From assembly GCA_963682025.1 (NCBI GenBank), contig OY821518.1, positions 224,001,340-224,065,339 of the forward strand: DNA of 64,000 nucleotides, read 5' to 3'. This DNA is from Cordilura impudica. Its lineage: Eukaryota; Arthropoda; Insecta; Diptera; Scathophagidae. The first letter of the stretch is position 1. Each line of letters starts with the position of its first letter. The position numbers and the translations under genes are program-made. Below the pieces are notes generated by a model. The model was not told the origin of the DNA and searched no databases. It worked only from the letters and a program-made list of their open reading frames with translations. This document shows, one piece after another, positions 22,331 to 34,180 of this stretch.

Positions 22331-24613
22331 AACTTTTGAAACCGATGTCCGATTTTCCTTTAAGAACTTTTTGGTCGCTTAGTGGGATGGGAGTGGGATA
22401 TCTATCAAAATAAATGTTTTGTAACTCAAGAAAACGGTTTTTCAATTTTTCACAAATGCACTATTTTGAATTTTTTCCTATTTGTGTGTAAAACCTTACA
22501 AATAAAACTTATACTAAGAAACTAGACAAATTAACCTTTCCGAAGGTATATAACATACCTAACTAAAATTTTATACCCTCGATACTGTAATACCCAGAAT
22601 ATGTTAACCTCAGGAAAAAAATCGGTTTTTTCTATAGAAATGTTGAAAAATTATTATTTTTTATTTATTTTTAATAATTATTAAATTAATGTATAATAAT
22701 AATAATATTAAAAATAAAAAGCTAAATAATTTATTAAAATTTAATCTTAATTGCATTAGATCCATTTATATCATAACTATTTTTATACTTAATTAATTGT
22801 AGCTGATGAAGTATTTAAGTCTTGTAAATTTTTAAATACCCAGTCCTTCATCTAGCTTTTTTGTCGCCTTTATTTACTGCGTTTTTTTTGTCAATCCTTT
22901 CTTGGCGTTACTAGGTTCAGCTGTTGATTTCGCTGCTGGTTTTTTGTCTTTGGAAAGAAATCGCATTGAATAGAGGCAGAAAACTTTTTCAACTTGAGTC
23001 TTCCATCGACAAGCGGTATAAAAGCATGGTATTGAGCGGTGCCATCGATTGTTACCGCAGCATCGAATCTGCTCTTCAGTGTTTTCAATGTTTCCTGATG
23101 ATCCTCTTTGCTACTAAAAACTATTTTAGTTTCTTAACAATAACTCTTTGCCCAATGGAATAAAGCAGTCGCATCTAAGATGCGATCTTGATGAGAGCAC
23201 TGGAGGCTATACTTCGCTGCATTTCTTTTAAGGTTTGCTCCAATACCATCACATGCTCCTTTACCATGAGCAGTAGGATGAAAATGCCACTCAGCTGGCA
23301 TTCCAAAATCTTTTTCATGGGCCATAAGATTTGCCAAGCTACTTTTGCTTTTAAAATGTTGACAAGCCCGTCCGAAACGTAGTATACCTTCTTTACTGTA
23401 AATTTAGATTTTAGAAATTTTAGTATTCTCTTCTGGTACTCAAAAACTGCAACGGTATCATGTTTTAAATCGTCGGATATGATAGCCATACTTTTGTGTT
23501 CCAGTTTTTCATCTTTCATGTAGTAAATAACTACTGTGAATATAGTTGCTTGGTCGTTATTGAAGTGGAATGCTTGTATGGCATCCTGAAGAACATATTT
23601 ATAGTTTTCTGCGAAATCATATGAAATAACGAATTCAGCAGACTCCAAATGTATCTTCAAATCCTTGAAGAATGTCCATTGCTCTTTGACTAAAAAGTCA
23701 TGGGTTCTCAAGTTTAGCAAGCCTGTACACATTTCTTCCACAAAATCATCCACATTTAAAATGATTGTTTTCAATGTGCATCTGTCAGTCTGAATCCAAG
23801 AATCAAATTTGACCTCCTCTATATATTCTCGATCTAAAGAGTTGATTAAATTTTCTTTGATGAATGTGGTTTTCGGGCAATTGGTACATTTACCTAAGTG
23901 GCAAGAAGTTGTTGCATTAGGACACATAGTCAATTTAAGGCAATCGCGGTAATCGTGTAAATCTTCTGCCGAATCATCTGTTAAATACTTTAAGTTGATT
24001 TCCTTCAACATCAGTTTAACATTTTCATGGTAAATGCAAACGCATACTGTGTGAGTTCCGCTGCTTTCTGCCAAAACGCAATGTTTTGGCCTCATTTGGG
24101 TAAATTTCGTAAAGCCAATTCTGACATCTCGTGTTCAGATTGAAATGTTGCAAATAACTCTTTCAGGTTACAGATAACCATTCTCTTCTGTTATGTTATG
24201 AAGGTATGTTACATACCTTCGGAAAGGTTAATTTGTCTAGTTTCTCAGTATAAGTTTTATTTGTAAAGTTTTACACAGAAATAGGCAAAAATTCAATATA
24301 GTACATTTGAACAAAAGGCAAAAAATGCTTTGATTTAGCAAAAAAAAAAGTCTAAAAAAAAAAATTTTTTTTAAAGTATTTTCTTCCGAAATATTGAAGA
24401 AATAGCTATCTAAACTATTTGGGAGAACATTTTCTAAGAACAATAGGTAATAAGTTACATGGATGATAAAAAACACCTGTTTGGCCAAAATGTCAAATTT
24501 TGACAGAGAGATCTTGACCGATCTTGTTGAAAAATTGTGTCTTAACTACTATCCAACAGGACTAACCTTGGTGTAAATTTCATCCCGATCGGAAGACATC
24601 GGTTTCAAAAGTT
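22331..24613 (-). mobile_element. unclassified DNA transposon with long inverted repeats (orphan family 2)
   Basis: A long imperfect inverted repeat brackets a broken gene. The inner arms (22461-22552 and 24209-24308) are about 85-90 per cent alike. An outer pair, AACTTTTGAAACCGATGTC, lies at 22331 and complementarily at 24595. At 24200-24222 there is a hairpin GAAGGTATG-TTA-CATACCTTC. The true termini lie outside these arms and were not identified. Related coding sequence for the other half of the protein occurs at 48660-49358. Confidence 0.65.
22891..24187 (-). pseudogene. orphan transposon protein, C-terminal half, disrupted
   Basis: The longest uninterrupted part is about 300 residues (24095 to 23175). 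In order it shows FTKFTQMRPKHCVLAESSGT, CVCIYHENVKLML, a cysteine cluster (CPNATTSCHLGKCTNC), then SYDFAENYKYVLQDAIQAFH with NNDQATIFTVVIYYM, and HKSMAIISDDLKHDTVAVFE. Around 23300 a frameshift moves the gene into another frame with AEWHFHPTAHGKGACDGIG, then ATALFHWAKSYC and a TAA (23134). The same frame continues to GTAQYHAFIP and a basic tail ending at 22891. Another frameshift near 24115 separates LKELFATFQSEHEMS from FTKF. The acidic residues (DFAEN, ISDDL) and HGKGACDG recall a DDE/RNase H-like transposase, but this is inference. Confidence 0.7.
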
Positions 24614-27191
24614 GGTGCACTTGACATGAAACCCCCCATATATATAATTTTACCGCCAAAAACTTGTGCTATTAAGGATGACTAGAAGTATCCACAAAAG
24701 TTGTACAGCTTTACCATGGCTACAATTTACCAAATATTGCTGTGCAAAATTAAGGGCCCCCTCTAAGTTATGATGAAAAAAGTGGGAAAAACTAATTTTT
24801 CCCCAAATTTTTTCAAAGATAGTGCTGGTGAAAATGATTTTTTTCTAAAATGTTAATAAGACTTGTTCGACGATGTCACCTGTAGTGTACTGCAGAGGAC
24901 CTTTCTAACCAACACTGCATACATTGTGTATCAAACAAGTGAAGTATTGATAACAATACATGCATTGTGTATGAACAAAAAAGTATCAATAACGTTATAA
25001 ATTGTTCAATGCATAATTTGTGCTGAACAAACGTTATTTGATTGACACACATTTGACTTGAATACATTCAGTATTGTAAATAATACGATCCCTCATGATG
25101 CTGAATGAAATAATTATGTGTTTACGTTACGTTAGAATAAGCTAGAATGTTTAAATCAAGATTGTACAAATTTCATATAAATGGAGATACAGCTAAGCAA
25201 AAAGGATCAGATTCAATCTCTATTTCAAACAGATATCATTGTGGTCTTTATTTTAAAAACCACAAAACAAATGTAGTTCCTGCCCTTGAAGTCATATCAT
25301 CACAAGGCGATCCTGCCATATGAACATACTTTTTATACACCAGACAACAAACTCGCCAAACTGAGTATAGGCTTTTACAACCCCTTGATAGTAGACTTGA
25401 TCCCATACTGTCAAGTTCGTGTATTTTTTGTGTAATTGATATAGTCCAGTCGAATTTCTATTTTAATCGTAACCAAGCTTACCAAATTATTCAACTTGTA
25501 GCTATACTATTTGTGTTTTATAAATTTAAACCTTTCCAACGAACAAACGTTGACATCTTCAAATTCCTTTAAAATAAACTAAATTAAAACGGAAATAATA
25601 ATCAATGTTAGATTTTCCCACTGATAAGCATTTTTAAATTTAAGGTTTATACAAGTAAATGTTCTCTAAACTAATAAATAGCCCTGCTAATTACTAAGTT
25701 TTTTATACTAAACATTACAATTCTTGAGAATTTTAGTGAATGTTTAAGTATGTTTAGAAAAACAAGAAACCAACCAGTTCTTTGCCGTTTCTTGTTCCGT
25801 ATATCCGGATGCTGTGTCTGTGTTTTCTGTTCATCATTTTATCAGATAACATGACATCAGCTAAACATTAATGAAATTTATTTAGTTTAATGCACAACAA
25901 TGTTATTTCTTTTTTGTAATATAACAGACTTAAATGTAAATAAAAAAAACTAAATTACAGAAATAAACACGACAGACTTTTATAAAAAAAAATCACACTT
26001 TAATCAAAAGAAAAGTAGACAGAAGCCGAAAGGTAAAAAAGTAACATGTATTTAAGCGAGTGATGTGGGTTTTCATTTTCAAAAAAGGTAAAGCGTGAAT
26101 TCTTTAACGCGTGTGGTTTTAAAACAGAGTTTGCTTTTGAAATCGAGAACATAAAGAAAATAATACATTGAAAGTTATTTGAAAAAAAAAATAAACAAAT
26201 TACTTTTCCATCAATTTTTCTTTAAACAAAAGATTAAATATTTAAAATTGAGGGGGAAGTGAAAAAGAAAAGTATTGATCTTTTATATTAGTCTACGAAA
26301 AATGCCGTGAAGCCTCTTAGACATGATTTTTTTTTTTTTTATAATTCTAAAAGGGTTTACTAGTCTCTAAGTTTTAATCAAGGCTCAAATTGGGTTTTTG
26401 TAATGTTATACAAAAGAAAATTAACAAAATCACGTTTTTCCTTATATGAGTCATAAGAAAAATTGTTTTTTTTTAATTCTATGATCCGAAATAATAAGAG
26501 TTTAAATAATGATTAACACGTTAACCAAGTATTAGCAGAGTTCAACATAGTTGGATTTTGAAATTATACCTGTATATTGTTTATAATTTTTTTTTTTTTA
26601 ATAAAAGAAGTAGACATGTTCGCTGCTTAAGTCTTTTGTTTTACATTCAACTTGATTTAGAAGAAATAATATGAACGGAAAAGTAAAAGAAATCATATTA
26701 CTTAATATTAATAGATATGTTCGGTTTATAAGGTTAAATGTATATAACATTAAATTTATACTTTATTAGGCTCTTGCATTTAATCTTATGGAAGTCTAAA
26801 ATTTTGAACTAAAGACATAATCCATGAAAAGTAAATTAATTGCATATAATTTTCTTTTCACAGTACTGAGTCTAATACAATACTTCTTGAAATTCTTGTT
26901 GAATTATATATAAATATTCAACAAGCCACAGTTAATTTCACGAAGAAGCATTTCTAGCTTTTAATATAAGAAATAGGAAAAATGCAAGTAACTAAAAAGT
27001 AATGAAGAAGATGCATTATCGATCAAAAATATTTATTTAGTTATAGTGTCTGCATTTTGGTAAATTTAAGTATTAAAACGCTAATGTTGTTGACCTGAAT
27101 GTGCAAGAATAACCCACCCCAATTCGCTATCATTCACAAACTTTTCTGTATAATTAAAAATCATAACAGAAACATATAAAGGATTTAAAAA
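24614..27191. other. AT-rich non-coding DNA
   Basis: No gene or transposon recognised in about 2.6 kb. The part at 24880-25085 has several inverted short motifs around ATTGTGTATCAA and TTGATACTTT-like words and might be a worn MITE. The remainder shows only poly-A/T runs. Confidence 0.5.
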
Positions 27192-27966
27192 CAAGTAAGA
27201 AAATTATAGGCGGTCTAGACCAACTATACGATACCCTATACCATAGTTTAGAGACCCTATCTCTTCGGTCCAACTAATTTGGTATAGAAAATAAGCATAA
27301 ACCAAATTTGAGTGGCATTGTTATTAATTTTTTGGCTGGACTAGGTCGTAAAATGGACCGATCCTGGTCATATTTGGTAAAGTCATTTACATTTTGAAAA
27401 AATATATACAAACCAAATTGGAGAAAAACCTGTGCAAAATATTTTTTTTTTTGTGATAGATTTAAGTGAAGATCGGAAGCAGCTCTTTATGGGGCCTATG
27501 ACTAAGAATTGTCTTATAGGGATTTTATTTGGACTACTGTTTAATGGATGTAATAAACACATACAAACCCAATTTGACTGAGATGTATATGATAATTTTG
27601 ATCTTATGGCAACTTATGTCGATTTCATAGAGGACATTTGTATGGGGACTAGGTCTGAACATGGACCAAATTTTGCCAATTTCAACAATTCCTATGACAG
27701 ATAGAAGCCTACATACCAAATGTTATCAAAATATATTCACATTTGCGACCTGTAGTTTGATCAAAAAGTTTACATGGACACACAGACGGACGGAAGGATG
27801 GACGGACGGACGGACGGATGGACGGACGGACATCGCTAAATTGACTCAGAAAGTGATTCTGAGTCGATCGGTATAATAAAGGATGGGTCTACGTCAAGTA
27901 TTTTTGGTAGTTACAAACAGCAGCACAAAGTCATTATACCCAAACCACATAGTGGTATAGGGTATA
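27192..27966 (-). mobile_element. HINE family A element
   Basis: The minus-strand copy runs from ATACCCTATACCAC (27966) to CTTACTTG (27192). The hairpin here is imperfect (GGCGGTCTAGACCAAC). The GTCC microsatellite is interrupted (GACGGACGGAAGGATGGACG and more at about 27782-27830). An internal stretch around 27330 is shortened relative to other copies. Confidence 0.88.
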
Positions 27967-28984
27967 AATCTACATATATATGAGGAGATGATCATCGGCC
28001 AACCCAAACCATTCGACCCAGAAGCCTGATATTTGGACTGTAGGTTTCTCTCTCGGCGTAAAGATCCGCTTAGAATGGATTTTTAAAAATTCGTACATTA
28101 ACGTGGTAAAAGCGGACAAAAAGGGGGAAAATGGTAACAAATTATCTAGGAATATGAAATTTGGTGTGTATACACCATCCGAGAAACAAATATTGGCTCA
28201 GGATTAATTTTTTCGAAATTCGGCCATTTAAGGGGAAAAACGGCCAAAAAGGGTAAAAATTGTACCTTTCTGTATCTTCTTCACATATTAATCTATATAT
28301 ATGAACTTTGTTATACAGTCTCCACAGAATACATGGGCATCAGTCAATAATGATTTTCTATGGGGAGGAAAAACGGCCAAAAAGTGCAAAAAGTGTACAT
28401 TTGGTTTCTTCTAAACAAACGAATCTGGGAATATTAAATATAGTATGCGGATTCCACTAGAGATAGAAACATCAGATGAGAGGAAAACTTTAGGAAATTC
28501 CGGTGTTAAGGAGGGTAAAGACGGCCAAAAATGGTAAAAATTTTACTTTTTCCATCTTCTTTACAAAGTAATTTAGGAATATGACATTTGATATGTTGGT
28601 TCCTCTAGATTCACAAACATCGGCCAAGAATACAAATTTTTAAAATTCGAGCCTTCAGGGGGTAAAGGCGGACAAAAAAAGGAAAATGATAAGAACAAAT
28701 ATTGGTCCAGGATAATTTTTTTCGAAATTCGGCCATTTAAGGGGAAAAAACGGACAAAAAGTGCACAAATTGTTCCTTTCTGCATATTTTTAACATATTA
28801 GTCTATACATATGAATTTCGGTATACAGACCCCACCAGATACGAAGGCATCAGTCGAGAGTAAAGTTATTGCTAATTCTAATATTTAGGGGAGGAGAAAC
28901 GGCCAAAAAAGGGAAAAATTGTACATTTGGTATCTTCAAACAAACGAATATAAAATATAGTTTGTGGATAGAAACATCAAATGA

Positions 28985-30409
28985 AGGCAAAACGATTAGA
29001 ATCACACAGACGGTGAAATACCTTGGGGTGATTCTCGATAAAAAACTTACTTGGAAAAACCACATCGAGAGCAGGGTCGCGAAGGCTCATCATGTATGGG
29101 CCATCTGCAGAAGGGCTATAAGCTCAAAATGGGGTTTAAACCCGAAGATGACATATTGGCTGTACACAAGCGTCGTTAGACCTATTCTAACCTACGCATC
29201 CATAGTCATATGGACATCAATGAACAGGAAATGTTACATTAAACCACTCCAAAAGATACAGCGTCTCTGTTGCATAGGAATCAGTGGTGCAATAAGGACT
29301 ACATCTACGAGGGCTTTAGAGAATATTCTATCTATACACTCAATCGAGATTAGAATTAAATATGAGGCAGCTCTGGCCATGTTACGACTAAGGGTAACAG
29401 GGGAATATATCACTGACCACATGACCAGACACCAGACTATCTTAGACCAAATTCTGGGACTCAACACAGTGAACATTAGCTGTGATAGAATCGCGGAAGT
29501 GTCAACAGATATACCCTGCAGTATACGGATACCAGACAGGGAAAGTTGGATGAACGGGAATATTCTACAGAATCTTCCAGGGTCACATTACTATACGGAC
29601 GCTTCTAGTCTGCATGGTAAGACTGGGATAGGTTTCTACGATGAGGACCGTTCCACAGGGGTATACCTCGGTGTTCCGGACCACAACTCCGTCTTTCAGG
29701 CTGAATTGGTGGCGATAAAGGAATGTATTAGGTATATTAATGCACGGGATGCCCCAAGTCCCGGAGACGTGAAAATATTTACGGACAGTCTAGCAGCTAT
29801 CAGAGCGATATTTGCAGACAAAACTAGATCAGGGACTATCCTCGAGTGTAAGGAGGAGATTTCAAACTTCTCCAGAAGAGGCAGACCTGAAATCGTTTGG
29901 ATCCCAGGACACAGTGTTATAATGGGAAATGAGATTTCTGACAAACTGGCCAGGAAGGGATCTTTCCTGGAAAAAGTAAATTTGGAAAACCCAATACCTT
30001 TTTCGAATTGGAACTGGCAGACTGGGCGACCAGTTCACATGTTTCAATTTGGGAAGAGAATGACGTGGGTAAGGTTACAAAAATATTATGGGGTTCTCCC
30101 AACGCAACAAGAACAAGGGAGATCATGAATCTGAATAGGGTAGAACTTAGTGGGGTAATTGGCATCCTCACTGGACACTCTGAGCTGAGGGCTCACCTAT
30201 ACCGTATAGGACGGGCGGAATCAGCCGTTTGTAGAGCTTGCGGAGAGGATGACGAAACCCTAGAACACTACCTCTGTTACAGTCCTGCATTTGCGAGAAA
30301 AAGGGTCAGATATCTATCCAGCGACATCTTACCAGGCCTAACGGGTCTAAGGGGGATAAGGTGGAAAATACTCAGGAAATTTGCTGATGAGACCAAATTT
30401 CTAAGTTAG
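28985..30409 (+). pseudogene. LINE ORF2 C-terminus: RT thumb, RNase H, zinc knuckle
   Basis: The frame enters at the end of the reverse transcriptase (TVKYLGVILDKKLTWKNH), continues through the thumb (VVRPILTYASIVIW), then an RNase H domain with the four catalytic acids visible. These are D in YTDASS (29598), E in FQAELVAI (29703), D in IFTDSLAA (29784) and D in ISDKLARK (29940), with IVWIPGH between. The read-in ATG at 28869 lies in satellite and is not the gene start. A frameshift at about 30003-30060 moves the C-terminus to another frame. There a CCHC-like motif CRACGEDDETLEHYLC follows, ending at 30409. RNase H plus this knuckle fits the I group of LINEs. The catalytic polymerase part is missing. 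Confidence 0.9.
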
Positions 30410-30500
30410 TAAGAGGGGTAGATAACCGGAAAGTAGAGATGTAGAGCGCACAACAAGCCGACCCACTGGCTTAGGTGTATATCCAGACATAACGGATATG

Positions 30501-30520
30501 AGCTATGTGTATACATAGCT
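30501..30520 (+). other. 3' hairpin of the I-type LINE
   Basis: A perfect inverted repeat, AGCTATGT / ACATAGCT with a GTAT loop, lies just upstream of the CCTAA tail. LINE 3' hairpins can be recognised by their own reverse transcriptase; that role is inferred here. Confidence 0.7.
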
Positions 30521-30740
30521 CCTCTTATCAACCTAACCTAACCTAACCTAACATCAAATGAGACGAAATCTTTTGGAAATTCGGATGTTAAAACGGGGTA
30601 AAAACGGCCCGTAAATGTAAGAGTGTACCTTTTTGTATCTTCTTTACAAAGTAATTTAGGAATATGAAATTTGATATGTAGATACCACGAGAAACGCAAA
30701 CATCGAAGAAGAATAAATTTTGTTTTAATTCGAGCCTTAA

Positions 30741-31167
30741 GAGCTGTATGCAGCTTGTTAAGGAATCTTAGCAGAAAATTTTCATATATTTCTTAAAGAA
30801 ATAAAAGCACAAAAGTACCTTTCAGTGCAAGAGTAGCAATTATTAAGAATTGTGAAATTGAAATTGAAAACAACCATGTTTGCAACTGAAAAAGAACTTC
30901 TAATTTTTTAAGCTTATAACATTTTGTTTATGCTTACCTCTCCTGTCAAAATTCCGTTCAGAAAGAATGAAAAATTTGATATTCCTGCTCGAAGCCTGGG
31001 TTGCCTAACTTAATTTACATCAAAAAAAGTAGTAAAAACAGTACTACTTTTTTAAAAAGCTGCAGACTAACAACAGAAATTTTTAGACAGAAAAATTCCT
31101 TAAGCATTTCTGAAGCGTTTTTTTATATGAAATTTTTGATTCCTTAGCAAGCTGCATACAGCTCTTT
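30741..31167. mobile_element. TTAA-flanked MITE
   Basis: The ends GAGCTGTATGCAGCTTG and CAAGCTGCATACAGCTC extend inward to GGAATC/GATTCC. TTAA lies immediately outside on the left (30737-30740), and on the right with one extra T (TTTAA). The flanks 'attcgagcctt' and 'aagggg' match satellite words, so it inserted into the satellite. A TTAA duplication suggests piggyBac-type mobilisation. Confidence 0.65.
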
Positions 31168-31814
31168 AAGGGGAAAACTGATACTTTTCAACTGGTAAAT
31201 TTTCATTTAAAAGTACATTTTCTTAAGAAAACAAGTAAGGAATTTATAGTCGGTACAGACCGATACCTTCTACCATGCGTTAAGAGAATTGGTCTTAGGT
31301 AAGACTAATTGAGTTTGGAAAAAAAGCACCAAATCTACTTCGAAAATTGGACCGTTCCTGACCATATTTGGTAAAGGCACGTATTTTTTGCAACAACATA
31401 TACAAACCGATTTTGAGAAAAATCTTTGCAATATTTTTATTTTTGATGTAATAAACGCACATTTCTGAAGCGTTTTTTTATATGAAATTTTTGATTCCTT
31501 AGCAAGCTGCATACAGCTCTTTAAGGGGAAAACTGATACTTTTCAACTGGTAAATTTTCATTTAAAAGTACATTTTCTTAAGAAAACAAGTAAGGAATTT
31601 ATAGTCGGTACAGACCGATACCTTCTACCATGCGTTAAGAGAATTGGTCTTAGGTAAGACTAATTGAGTTTGGAAAAAAAGCACCAAATCTACTTCGAAA
31701 ATTGGACCGTTCCTGACCATATTTGGTAAAGGCACGTATTTTTTGCAACAACATATACAAACCGATTTTGAGAAAAATCTTTGCAATATTTTTATTTTTG
31801 ATGTAATAAACGCA
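31105..31814. repeat. perfect 355 bp tandem duplication
   Basis: 31105-31459 and 31460-31814 look identical base for base. The unit contains the right end of the TTAA MITE plus the 3' end of a HINE-A (from 31232 and 31587). It is either a very recent duplication or an assembly artefact. Confidence 0.92.
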
Positions 31815-31946
31815 CAAGATCTATTTGATAATTTGAATCTTATGGCAAGTTAAGTCGATATCATGGGGGTCATTTTAATGGAGAGTAGGTCTGAACATGC
31901 GCCAATTTGACCAATTTCAATAGCGTTTGTCTTATGGCGTGATAAA
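31232..31946 (-). mobile_element. HINE family A, 3' part, duplicated
   Basis: CTTACTTG (minus strand) occurs at 31232 and again at 31587, followed by the hairpin variant TAGTCGGTACAGACCGATA. The right copy continues through 'taggtctgaacatgcgcc' and stops near 31946, before the GTCC microsatellite, so the 5' part is lost. Confidence 0.8.
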
Positions 31947-32955
31947 TAAAATAATATTATTTTTGGTCTTTCCAATTTGAATAATTTTCGAACCTATTAT
32001 GAATAAAAAAAGTGGTACTTAAATGGAGTAGGTGGCAATACATTTTAAACTTTTACAAAATTCTAAATTTGCCAATTTTGTTTTTTAATAATTTCGCGCT
32101 TAGTAATAAAATTACGTATTTTTTTTGCGAACTCACTATTTGGTGTAGATAAACGAAAAAGAAATATTTTATTTAGAGATGCCAAAACAGTGGAAACCTT
32201 TAAACTTTTTTACCAGAGAAGAACGATTTAAAGAAAATATAAAAAAATCTTAGCAGTTATTTAAATATAGATTCTGACATTTTCTTTTAATTATTATAAA
32301 ATAATGGCGAGAATATGACGACTTGAAAACCAGAATAATAGATAATTTTAGTGATGGTCACAAGCAAAAGCATATTTGTGAGAAATATTCTATGAATAAA
32401 TTCATAAAATCGTCTGACTAGCATTAATATTGCTAAAAAAAAACGCATGAACTGGAATTAGAATACTGTTGGCGAATAGCGTTGACGAAAAAGTTGAATA
32501 TTTAAATGGCCACAAAACGGCTACACGCTTCGGGGGTTTTACTAAAATAAATTAATACAATCATTCGCCACAGGAATCATCTACCCTCAAGACCATGTGT
32601 TATTGTATAGTCAAGGTTTCCATTGTTTTGTCTACAGCATAAAAATGAATACTTTTAAGTTTTGTTAATTTTTTCTGAAGTTATGTTAATATTTCTTCCT
32701 TGTTAAATAAATAAAACATAAAAATGTTTAAATTAATAAAATTGTTATTAATTTTATGATAAAAGTTTTTGGTCTTGACCGTGCAAGTCGTCAAAAATAT
32801 ATTTTGTTAAAAGTTTCCATCGTATTGTCACTCACACCATATTTCTTATTATTTTTAAATATTATTATGGCTTAAATAATTGATATAATTATGACGCTAA
32901 CAACGTAGGGGGTATACTGCTAGTATCATATATAATGAAAAAAAAAAAATTCAAC
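31947..32955. other. non-coding DNA
   Basis: No gene recognised. Phrases such as 'aaggtttccattgttttg' (32604) and 'aaagtttccatcgtattg' (32811) echo HINE-B internal sequence ('aaagtttccattgttttggc'), so part of this may be a worn relative of that element. Confidence 0.45.
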
Positions 32956-32959
32956 ATTT

Positions 32960-34180
32960 AATAATTTAAAAATAAAGAATAATATCAAGAAAATTTAAAA
33001 ACTATAATCCTTCAAAATAATTATAAATTGATTTTTTAAATTGTATTGTGTTGCTAATATTTTGTATGTAATGGGATAATTGGTTCCAGAGACGGATTGC
33101 ATAAATAAAAAATTGGCGCTCTAAAAACAGATATTAGTGACGAATTTGAATTATTGTTTTACCTCTATTGGATCGTGCAAAGAACAGTTTTTGGAACTAA
33201 TAATTTGGATGTCTGCATTTTAAGAAATTGGCAAATGGTACTCCAAAAAGTTTTTTCGAAAAGTGAGACAACCTATCATATCTTTTTAAACCAAAAAATA
33301 ATATTATTGTAGGTAGTTGCTAATTTACGTTTATCGGATGAACAATAACCAGCAAATAATTCACAACCATATAAAATCGTAGGTATCAAATATGTTTTGG
33401 CTAAAAGCTTCCTGATCTTTAGTGGTGTAAAATATTAGTTTATCCATAACGTCCTTAGCATACCATATGTTCTGCCTGTTGTAATGTCAATATGGTCTGA
33501 CTAAGAAAGTTTTTCATTACAAATAATGCCCAAATTCTTTGCCGATGGTACCATATCAATGTCAGAAGATCCAAGTTGTATACTTAAGCTATTTATGGAT
33601 TCTACAGGTCTTATTGATATAATAATGCATTTTGATTTTAAAGGTCAGTTGCCCATTCGTAGAGTAGGTCAGATTTTTTCTTTGAAATGCCATCGTTAAT
33701 TGCAGAAACTTTGCAGCCAAATAAAAGCTGAACATTTGTATGTTCATGAAACACAAATGGATTGATAATTTCTTGAGTAACTCCTCTTGTGACCACTAGC
33801 CATGTTGAATAATGCGAGTCATTAAAAACAGTTTAATGTCTTACACTAAAATAAGTTGAAATTAACTTAACCGAAGAAGATGAAAAATGGAAAAAGGAGC
33901 TTAGCTTTGAACAAAGTGTTCCATGACGAACTGTGTCGAAGTCTCTTGAATGGTCTAGAAGTATTTAAAACGTGACTTGATCATCGTCAATATTACTCCG
34001 AATGTCTTCAATAACTTCTGCAAGAGCAGTTATGCAACTATATTTCTGTCTAAAACCAGATTGGCGACTAGTAATTAAACCTCTGTCAAGAACATGATGC
34101 AGCATTTGTTTATGGATTAGTTTTGCAATCGGCCGATAATCATTTCTAGCCTTCGGAACAGGAACTATTTTGGCGAATTT
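32960..34180 (-). pseudogene. eroded reverse transcriptase and 3' UTR (LINE copy 1)
   Basis: Nucleotide-level parallels to LINE copy 2 run through this block. They include the codons around 'aagatgaccat' / SKAFD-like region near 33930, the 'ataaccagcaaataattcacaa' thumb region, and the C-terminal 'ttggttccagagacgg' segment near 33090. No frame longer than about 50 residues survives. Confidence 0.6.

Larger units (their letters stand above)
28985..30550 (+). mobile_element. 5'-truncated I-type LINE inserted in the satellite
   Basis: The insertion is flanked by ACATCAAATGA at 28974-28984 and 30551-30561. Removing the LINE restores a continuous satellite unit. Only the 3' part (1.57 kb) is present, as is usual for target-primed reverse transcription. 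The 3' end has a perfect hairpin AGCTATGTGTATACATAGCT (30501-30520) and a tail of four CCTAA units instead of poly-A. Confidence 0.93.
27980..30760. repeat. complex satellite with ~506 bp higher-order period
   Basis: The array repeats related submonomers of about 120-130 bp, each with a word like ACGGCCAAAAAGGG followed by 'tgtacctttctgtatcttct' and a 'tatgaatttggtatacagac' segment. Particular submonomers recur at longer range. The block at about 28216 returns at about 28726. The block at 28561 (AAGTAATTTAGGAATATG) returns at 30645, which is about 506 bp after subtracting the inserted LINE. Roughly two higher-order units are present. No coding capacity. Confidence 0.8.

Noticed and set aside
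24237..24488. 83-codon hydrophobic frame on the minus strand
   Set aside because: It lies in the inverted-repeat arm of the 22-24 kb transposon and is mostly F, L and I from poly-A/T runs.
24880..25085. MITE with ATTGTGTATCAA-type inverted words
   Set aside because: The inverted words are short and scattered, with no consistent termini or target duplication.
28869..28984. ATG at 28869 as the start of the reverse transcriptase gene
   Set aside because: It lies in satellite DNA upstream of the 5'-truncated LINE. The target duplication shows that the LINE begins only at 28985.
30522..30550. CCTAA repeats as a true telomere end
   Set aside because: The tail is followed by the target duplication and more satellite, so this is an internal LINE 3' end.
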